Made by a program: the position numbers and the translations under genes. Source: an uncultured Peptococcaceae bacterium (GTDB taxonomy: Bacteria > Bacillota > Peptococcia > Peptococcales > Peptococcaceae). Taken from it: a stretch of DNA of 9,707 bases. The stretch spans positions 1 through 9,707 of the forward strand of contig CABUKW010000121.1 in NCBI GenBank assembly GCA_902492275.1, given 5' to 3'. Positions 6,127-9,707 of this stretch are shown here, in pieces. A model generated the notes under the pieces. That model worked only from the letters and a program-made list of their open reading frames with translations. It was not told where the DNA came from and did no database searches. Within the stretch, counting starts at the first letter, position 1. Every line of letters begins with the position of its first letter.

Positions 6127-6168
6127 ATGGATAGCAAGACAATTTGGGAGAGCCACCTGGATCGGTAA
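6127..6168 (+). CDS. Possible 13-codon leader peptide in the panT-coaX leader
   Basis: ATG at 6127 opens MDSKTIWESHLDR and stops with TAA at 6166-6168. AGGAG (6115-6119) lies seven bases upstream, an excellent ribosome site. The peptide has a single Trp and no run of one amino acid, so it does not resemble a classical amino-acid attenuator. A ribosome ending at the TAA would melt structures reaching back to the 5' end and could leave TGACAG (6184-6189) free for antitermination. ATG plus ribosome site can occur by chance in a purine-rich structured RNA, so confidence is moderate. Confidence 0.4.
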   Translation: MDSKTIWESHLDR

Positions 6169-6203
6169 AAGGACCGGGATGGATGACAGGAAAGAAGGGT
6201 AAC

Positions 6204-6239
6204 GGCTGTCAGACTGCGCTCTGACAGCCTTTTTTCTTT
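6204..6239 (+). terminator. Intrinsic terminator in the panT-coaX leader
   Basis: GGCTGTCAGA (6204-6213) and TCTGACAGCC (6220-6229) form a perfect 10-bp stem with a 6-nt loop, followed by TTTTTTCTTT. It lies after a strong promoter and ahead of the operon's first gene, so unless it is overridden it would end the transcript after about 150 bases. This is why a regulated leader, or alternatively a free-standing small RNA, is proposed here. Confidence 0.9.
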
Positions 6240-6240
6240 G

Positions 6241-6275
6241 CTTCATTTGGGCTTTGCCGCAAAAATCAAATGAGG
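6241..6275 (+). promoter_or_regulatory. Hairpin covering the Shine-Dalgarno sequence of the S-component gene
   Basis: CTTCATTTG (6241-6249) pairs with CAAATGAGG (6267-6275) over nine consecutive pairs, one a G-U wobble. The right arm includes the GAGG of the ribosome site GAGGTGA ahead of the ATG at 6283. GGC/GCC (6250-6252 with 6256-6258) could form a small inner hairpin. The fold would lower translation initiation, giving a second possible control level after the terminator. Confidence 0.5.
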
Positions 6276-6282
6276 TGAAAGC

Positions 6283-6834
6283 ATGGAAGTACAAACAGAA
6301 AAAACAGCAACACGCAACACGACAGGACAACGGATTTCCACCAGGAAGATGGCGGTGGCTGGGATGCTGGGCGCAGTGTCTATCGTACTCAGTGTAACCG
6401 GCTTGGGTATGATTCCCATGCCGTCTTTGGCAGGGCGGGCTACCATTATGCACGTGCCGGTGATTTTGGCCGCTATTTTGGAAGGGCCGGTGGTAGGCGC
6501 ATTTACCGGATTTATCTTTGGGCTGTACAGCTTTATGACGCCGGTGGGCGCCATTCCGGCTGACCCCATTGTGCGTATTTTGCCCCGCATTTTAATTGGC
6601 GTGACGTCCTACTATACCTACGTGCTGTTTCGCCGCTCCCGGTTGGGCGCAGGCATGGCGGCAGTGGTAGGTACGCTGACCAACACCATCGGTTATCTGG
6701 GACTGGCCAGTTTGATTGGCTATATGCCATGGGCCGCTTCACTGACGGTGGTAGTGACGCAGACGCCTTTTGAATTGGTGCTGGCGGTGGTATTGATTCT
6801 TGTTCTGCACAAAGCGTTTGCCCGCAGAGGATGA
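6283..6834 (+). CDS. panT: ECF transporter S component, probably pantothenate (PanT-like)
   Basis: This 183-residue integral membrane protein is the substrate-binding subunit of an energy-coupling factor importer. It would work with a shared EcfA/EcfA'/EcfT module, which is not in this window. A polar N-terminus (1-22) precedes about six hydrophobic segments: near 24-42, 53-68, 69-85, 98-116, 122-147 and 152-176. Conserved-looking stretches are ATIMHVPVILAAILEGPVVGAF, which joins helices two and three, and ADPIVRILPRILIG (93-106), with a TLTNT turn at 131-135. I recall these from S components next to coenzyme A genes. The pantothenate assignment rests mainly on coaX starting six bases after its stop. 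GAGGTGA sits five bases before the ATG. Other vitamins, such as folate-like compounds, cannot be excluded from sequence alone. Confidence 0.8.
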   Translation: MEVQTEKTATRNTTGQRISTRKMAVAGMLGAVSIVLSVTGLGMIPMPSLAGRATIMHVPVILAAILEGPVVGAFTGFIFGLYSFMTPVGAIPADPIVRILPRILIGVTSYYTYVLFRRSRLGAGMAAVVGTLTNTIGYLGLASLIGYMPWAASLTVVVTQTPFELVLAVVLILVLHKAFARRG

Positions 6835-6840
6835 TGAATC

Positions 6841-7647
6841 TTGTTATTAGCTTTTGATATTGGAAACACCAACATTGTCATCGGGGTGTTTCAGCAGAAA
6901 AACTTGCTGGCCGACTGGCGCATTGCCAGCGACCGGCTGAAAACTTATGATGAATACGGACTTTTGGTAGAGCAGCTCTTTCAGTGCAGCAATTTGCGGC
7001 GGGCCGACGTTACTGATATTATCATTTCTTCGGTGGTGCCCAATCTGACCGATGTGCTGAAGCTGATGTGCGAGCGCTATTTTCACATGGCGCCAATGGT
7101 AGTGGGTAACGGCTTAAAGACTGGTATGCCTATCCGTTACGAAAATCCCAAGGAGGTAGGGGCTGACCGCATTGTCAATGCGGTGGCGGCCATTGAGCTG
7201 TACGGTGCGCCGTTGATTATTTTGGATTTTGGCACAGCCACTACCTTCTGCGTGGTCAATGAAAAGGGCGAATATTTAGGGGGAGCCATCGCTCCAGGTA
7301 TCGGCATCTCCTTAAATGCGCTGGTGGAACGAACAGCACAGCTTCCCAAAGTAGAAATGACTGTGCCCGATAAGGTGATTGGCAAAACGACTGTTCATGC
7401 CATTCAATCCGGCTTGCTGTACGGCTACTGCGGCTTGGTGGACGGTATGGTGCGGCGCATCGCCAAAGAATTGCACACGCCGCTGGAACAAATCAAAGTC
7501 ATTGCGACCGGCGGGCTGGCAGAGTTGATTCACGCCAATTCGGAAACCATTCAGCAGGTCAATCAGATGTTGACCTTACAGGGCTTGCGAATTCTGTACG
7601 ATAAAAACAAAAAACTGCGCGGCAGGGAAGAAAAGGGTGGCGTTTGA
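6841..7647 (+). CDS. coaX: Type III pantothenate kinase CoaX
   Basis: CoaX phosphorylates pantothenate, the first step of coenzyme A synthesis, in the cytosol. It needs a monovalent cation and escapes CoA feedback, unlike type I enzymes. The 268 residues fit the family. Motifs of the acetate/sugar kinase fold are visible: FDIGNTN (5-11, phosphate loop with D6), GADR (107-110, with catalytic D109), LDFGTATT (128-135), and GGAIAPGI (147-154). The start is TTG, fixed by the conserved opening LLAFDIGNT and AGAGGA nine bases upstream; the ATG at 6835 is out of frame. Being next to the S component it would trap imported vitamin by phosphorylation. Its stop overlaps the next start (TGATG). An alternative as a BirA-fused or Baf-type regulator is unlikely at this length. 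Confidence 0.95.
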   Translation: MLLAFDIGNTNIVIGVFQQKNLLADWRIASDRLKTYDEYGLLVEQLFQCSNLRRADVTDIIISSVVPNLTDVLKLMCERYFHMAPMVVGNGLKTGMPIRYENPKEVGADRIVNAVAAIELYGAPLIILDFGTATTFCVVNEKGEYLGGAIAPGIGISLNALVERTAQLPKVEMTVPDKVIGKTTVHAIQSGLLYGYCGLVDGMVRRIAKELHTPLEQIKVIATGGLAELIHANSETIQQVNQMLTLQGLRILYDKNKKLRGREEKGGV

Positions 7648-8555
7648 TGCTGGATGTATGCTTATTGGGCTGCGGCGGTATGCTGCCTTTGCCCAAACGT
7701 TTTTTAACGTCGCTGCTGGTGCGCCATCAGGGGAAAAGCGTTTTAATTGACTGCGGTGAAAGCACCCAGGTGGCGCTGCATTTATGCGGCTGGAGCGTCA
7801 AACAGATAGACCATATCCTTATCACTCATTTTCATGGCGATCATGTGGTGGGGCTGCCTGGCTTACTGATGACCATGGGCAACAATGGCCGCACCGAGCC
7901 GGTGCATATTTGGGGCAATCCGGGCTTGCAGCAGATTTTGGACGGCTTGCTGGTGGTTTGTCCCCAACTGCCCTTTTCCGTAGTTTGTCATGATGTGACG
8001 GAAAGCGGCTATCAATTTTCGCTGGGCGCTTTACAGGCGCAGGCTTTGCCGGTGGAGCATCGGGTGCCTTGTCTGGCTTATAGCCTGTCGCTGAGCCGTT
8101 CTGGCAAATTTGATGCGGCGCGGGCCAAAGTTCAGCAAATTCCGGTATCTTTTTGGGCGGCGCTGCAGCGAGGAGAAACGGTTACCGACGGCGAGAAAAC
8201 CTACTATCCCCACGATGTACTGGGCGCGCCCCGCCGCGGTCTGAAGCTGACTTATGCTACCGATTGCCGGCCCAGCGCTGGGCTGGTACAGTTGGCGCAG
8301 GGCAGCGATTTATTTGTAGCCGAGGGCTTGTACGGCGATGACGCCAAGCAGCCCGGCGCAGCGGAGAAGGGCCATATGGTGTTTTCTGAGGCGGCAACGA
8401 TGGCGCGGGAGGCCCAGGCGCGGGAACTATGGCTGACCCACTACAGTCCGGCCATGCTGGAGCCGCAGGAGTATCTCTTCGCAGCCCAGCAGATTTTCGC
8501 CAACAGCAAATGCGGCGACAATGTAATGACCGCCACGCTGCGGTTTCAAGATTAG
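7647..8555 (+). CDS. rnz: Ribonuclease Z (tRNA 3'-end endonuclease)
   Basis: RNase Z cuts tRNA precursors 3' of the discriminator base, mainly for tRNAs lacking an encoded CCA. The protein is a 302-residue metallo-beta-lactamase, the short-form length. Two-zinc ligands are all present: HFHGDH (H61, H63, D65, H66), H138 in VEHRVP, D206 in TYATDC, and H265 in LTHYSP. The catalytic-helper motif GHMVFSEAA (H243) matches the family's GHST-type site. ALQRGETVT and DVLGAPRRGLK, typical of RNase Z rather than other hydrolases, precede D206. The ATG overlaps the coaX stop by one base, with AAGGGTGG about seven bases upstream; a TTG one codon earlier is possible. This link to coaX appears to be operon packing rather than shared function. 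A strong terminator follows. Confidence 0.92.
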   Translation: MLDVCLLGCGGMLPLPKRFLTSLLVRHQGKSVLIDCGESTQVALHLCGWSVKQIDHILITHFHGDHVVGLPGLLMTMGNNGRTEPVHIWGNPGLQQILDGLLVVCPQLPFSVVCHDVTESGYQFSLGALQAQALPVEHRVPCLAYSLSLSRSGKFDAARAKVQQIPVSFWAALQRGETVTDGEKTYYPHDVLGAPRRGLKLTYATDCRPSAGLVQLAQGSDLFVAEGLYGDDAKQPGAAEKGHMVFSEAATMAREAQARELWLTHYSPAMLEPQEYLFAAQQIFANSKCGDNVMTATLRFQD

Positions 8556-8578
8556 TAGCAAGCATTGTTACAGACAAG

Positions 8579-8627
8579 AAGCAGAAATACCGATTACAGG
8601 AATTGCAAGCGGCATTTCTGCTTTTTT
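8579..8627 (+). terminator. Intrinsic terminator after rnz
   Basis: AAGCAGAAAT (8579-8588) pairs with ATTTCTGCTT (8614-8623) over ten bases. CCG (8590-8592) and CGG (8610-8612) extend the helix after one mismatch, and the T-run continues to 8627. It lies 24 bases after the rnz stop and ends the panT-coaX-rnz transcript. The left flank lacks an A-run long enough to make it clearly bidirectional. Confidence 0.88.
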
Positions 8628-8641
8628 GTGATGGAAAACAA

Positions 8642-8670
8642 TTGTCAGATTGCCCGTTATGTTGTATGAT
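8642..8670 (+). promoter_or_regulatory. Sigma-A-type promoter of the flavodiiron gene
   Basis: TTGTCA (8642-8647) and TATGAT (8665-8670) stand 17 bases apart, each matching consensus at 5 of 6 positions. Transcription would start near 8677, leaving an AT-rich leader of about 77 bases. I saw no clear operator palindrome or riboswitch fold in that leader. Confidence 0.72.
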
Positions 8671-8753
8671 AGAACATGGGAAAATTCTTGATTAAAATGT
8701 GCAGAATATGGGTAAATATTTTGCAGTAAATTTGAAAAAGGAGACGAAAATTG

Positions 8754-9707
8754 ATGCATAATGTGCGAAAAATTCAGGAAGATTTGATTTATGTAGGAGG
8801 AAATGACAGAAGATTGGCGCTGTTTGAAAACCATTATCCAATTCCCAGAGGCGTATCCTATAACGCTTATGTGGTGTTAGATGAAAAAACAGTTTTGCTG
8901 GACACTGCTGATGCAGCCATTTCCGGACAGTTCTTAGAAAACGTGGCTTATGCTTTAGGCGACCGTACACTGGACTACATTATCGTAAATCATATGGAAC
9001 CGGATCATTGTGCAAATCTGGGCCGTTTATTAGAACGATATCCCGACATGCAGGTGATCTGCAACAGCAAAACCTTGGGCATGATTCAGCAGTTCTTTGC
9101 CGAAGATGTTTCTGGTCGGGCTACCGTAGTAAAAGAAGGCGATACCTTCAGCAGCGGTCGGCATGTGTTCACCTTTGTGATGGCGCCGATGGTTCATTGG
9201 CCGGAAGTGATGGTAACGTATGACACCACCGATAAAATTCTGTTCTCCGCCGACGCATTCGGTACATGGGGCGCTTTAAACGGCAATCTGTTCAATGACG
9301 ACGTAAATTTTGACCGCGACTGGTTGGATGACGCCAGACGGTATTACACCAACATTGTAGGCAAATACGGTTCGCAGGTGCAGGCGTTGCTGGGCAAAGC
9401 AGCCGGTTTGGACATCCAGATGATTTGTCCGCTGCATGGCCCTGTTATCCGCAGCGATTTCGGCTATTTCCTGGACAAATACCAGAAATGGAGCACCTAT
9501 GAACCAGAAGACAACGCTGTTATGATTGCTTACGGCACCATCTATGGCGGCACCGCCAATGCTGCTGAAATTTTGGCCAATAAGCTGGCCGAACGGGGCG
9601 TAAAGAATATCGTGGTGTACGATACCTCCGCCACCCATTCGTCTTATATTCTGGCCGATGCGTTCCGCTGCAGCCATCTGGTATTCGCCAGCTCCACCTA
9701 CAACAAC
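8754..9707 (+). CDS. fprA: FprA-type flavodiiron protein (O2/NO reductase), 3' end outside the window
   Basis: Flavodiiron proteins reduce O2 to water, or NO to N2O, in the cytosol of anaerobes, fed by rubredoxin or another electron donor. The visible 318 of roughly 400 residues cover the whole diiron domain and the start of the flavodoxin domain. Iron ligands are complete: H80, E82, D84, H85 in NHMEPDH, H148 in MVHWPE, D167 in FSADAFG and H228 in CPLHGP. The flavodoxin part opens with VMIAYGTIYGGTANAAE (256-272), the FMN phosphate loop, where many relatives have SMYGNTE. AAGGAG lies ten bases before the ATG; a TTG immediately upstream is less likely. It is transcribed alone from its own promoter after the rnz terminator. 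Whether O2 or NO is preferred cannot be told from this part. Confidence 0.94.
   Translation, partial: MHNVRKIQEDLIYVGGNDRRLALFENHYPIPRGVSYNAYVVLDEKTVLLDTADAAISGQFLENVAYALGDRTLDYIIVNHMEPDHCANLGRLLERYPDMQVICNSKTLGMIQQFFAEDVSGRATVVKEGDTFSSGRHVFTFVMAPMVHWPEVMVTYDTTDKILFSADAFGTWGALNGNLFNDDVNFDRDWLDDARRYYTNIVGKYGSQVQALLGKAAGLDIQMICPLHGPVIRSDFGYFLDKYQKWSTYEPEDNAVMIAYGTIYGGTANAAEILANKLAERGVKNIVVYDTSATHSSYILADAFRCSHLVFASSTYNN

Larger units (their letters stand above)
6088..6239 (+). promoter_or_regulatory. Candidate cis-regulatory leader (riboswitch or attenuator), class not recognised
   Basis: The leader ends in a strong terminator (6204-6239). A segment TGACAG (6184-6189) is complementary to CTGTCA (6206-6211) in the terminator's left arm, so an antiterminator can replace it. 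The 5' end of the transcript, CTGT then TCC (6088-6094), can pair with GGA and ACAG (6181-6189), which would hide the antiterminator strand. CGGT (6163-6166) and ACCG (6173-6176) form a small hairpin between. GGAGCC occurs three times (6098, 6105, 6116). I could not fit TPP, FMN, THF, cobalamin, SAM or T-box consensus features. Position before a vitamin transporter and pantothenate kinase suggests sensing of pantothenate, CoA or a related metabolite, but this is inference. Confidence 0.5.

Noticed and set aside
6088..6239. Leader as T-box, TPP, THF, FMN or SRP RNA
   Set aside because: The T-box sequence AGGGTGGNACCGCG, the TPP CTGAGA/ACCTGA pair, the FMN and THF cores and the SRP GGAAGGAAGCA loop are all missing. 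GAAGGGTAACGG resembles a T-box only loosely.

Overview
This window looks like a chromosomal stretch from a mid-GC member of the Bacillota (Firmicutes), probably an anaerobe. The reasons are: a perfect Bacillus-type parS site, AGGAGG-like ribosome sites throughout, TTG as well as ATG starts, an ECF-type vitamin transporter subunit, a type III pantothenate kinase, and a flavodiiron protein of the kind anaerobes use against O2 or NO. Some gene choices would suit Negativicutes or Clostridia, but the sequence does not settle this. All genes are read on + except a CLC-type transporter on -.

Layout. Positions 1-482 contain no convincing gene but are dense in structure: a hairpin at the very start, a 19-bp imperfect stem-loop with a C7 loop, a perfect parS, and two related 27-bp palindromic hairpins with a compensatory base change. 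Next come rsfS (ribosome silencing factor), a class I SAM-dependent methyltransferase, murI (glutamate racemase) and a small putative membrane protein. The CLC-family transporter converges on this group and ends in its own intrinsic terminator. It has a clear sigma-A-type promoter and reads divergently from a purine nucleoside phosphorylase gene. That gene carries a one-base frameshift in its last 15 codons and is followed at once by a VanY-type D,D-carboxypeptidase.

A strong promoter overlapping the carboxypeptidase stop codon drives a ~190-nt leader. The leader contains a 13-codon upstream ORF with a good ribosome site, a strong intrinsic terminator, a segment able to form a competing antiterminator, and a hairpin that would cover the next gene's Shine-Dalgarno sequence. 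It precedes a tightly packed run of ECF S component (probably pantothenate, panT-like), coaX (pantothenate kinase) and rnz (RNase Z), which ends at another intrinsic terminator. The last gene, an FprA-type flavodiiron protein, has its own promoter and runs off the window end.

How the genes fit together: rsfS acts in translation control, while murI and the carboxypeptidase act at the two ends of peptidoglycan chemistry (making D-Glu, trimming D-Ala). panT plus coaX form an uptake-and-trapping pair for vitamin B5, the first steps to coenzyme A. The most notable unexplained element is the panT-coaX leader, which looks like a riboswitch or leader-peptide attenuator that I could not match to a class I know.
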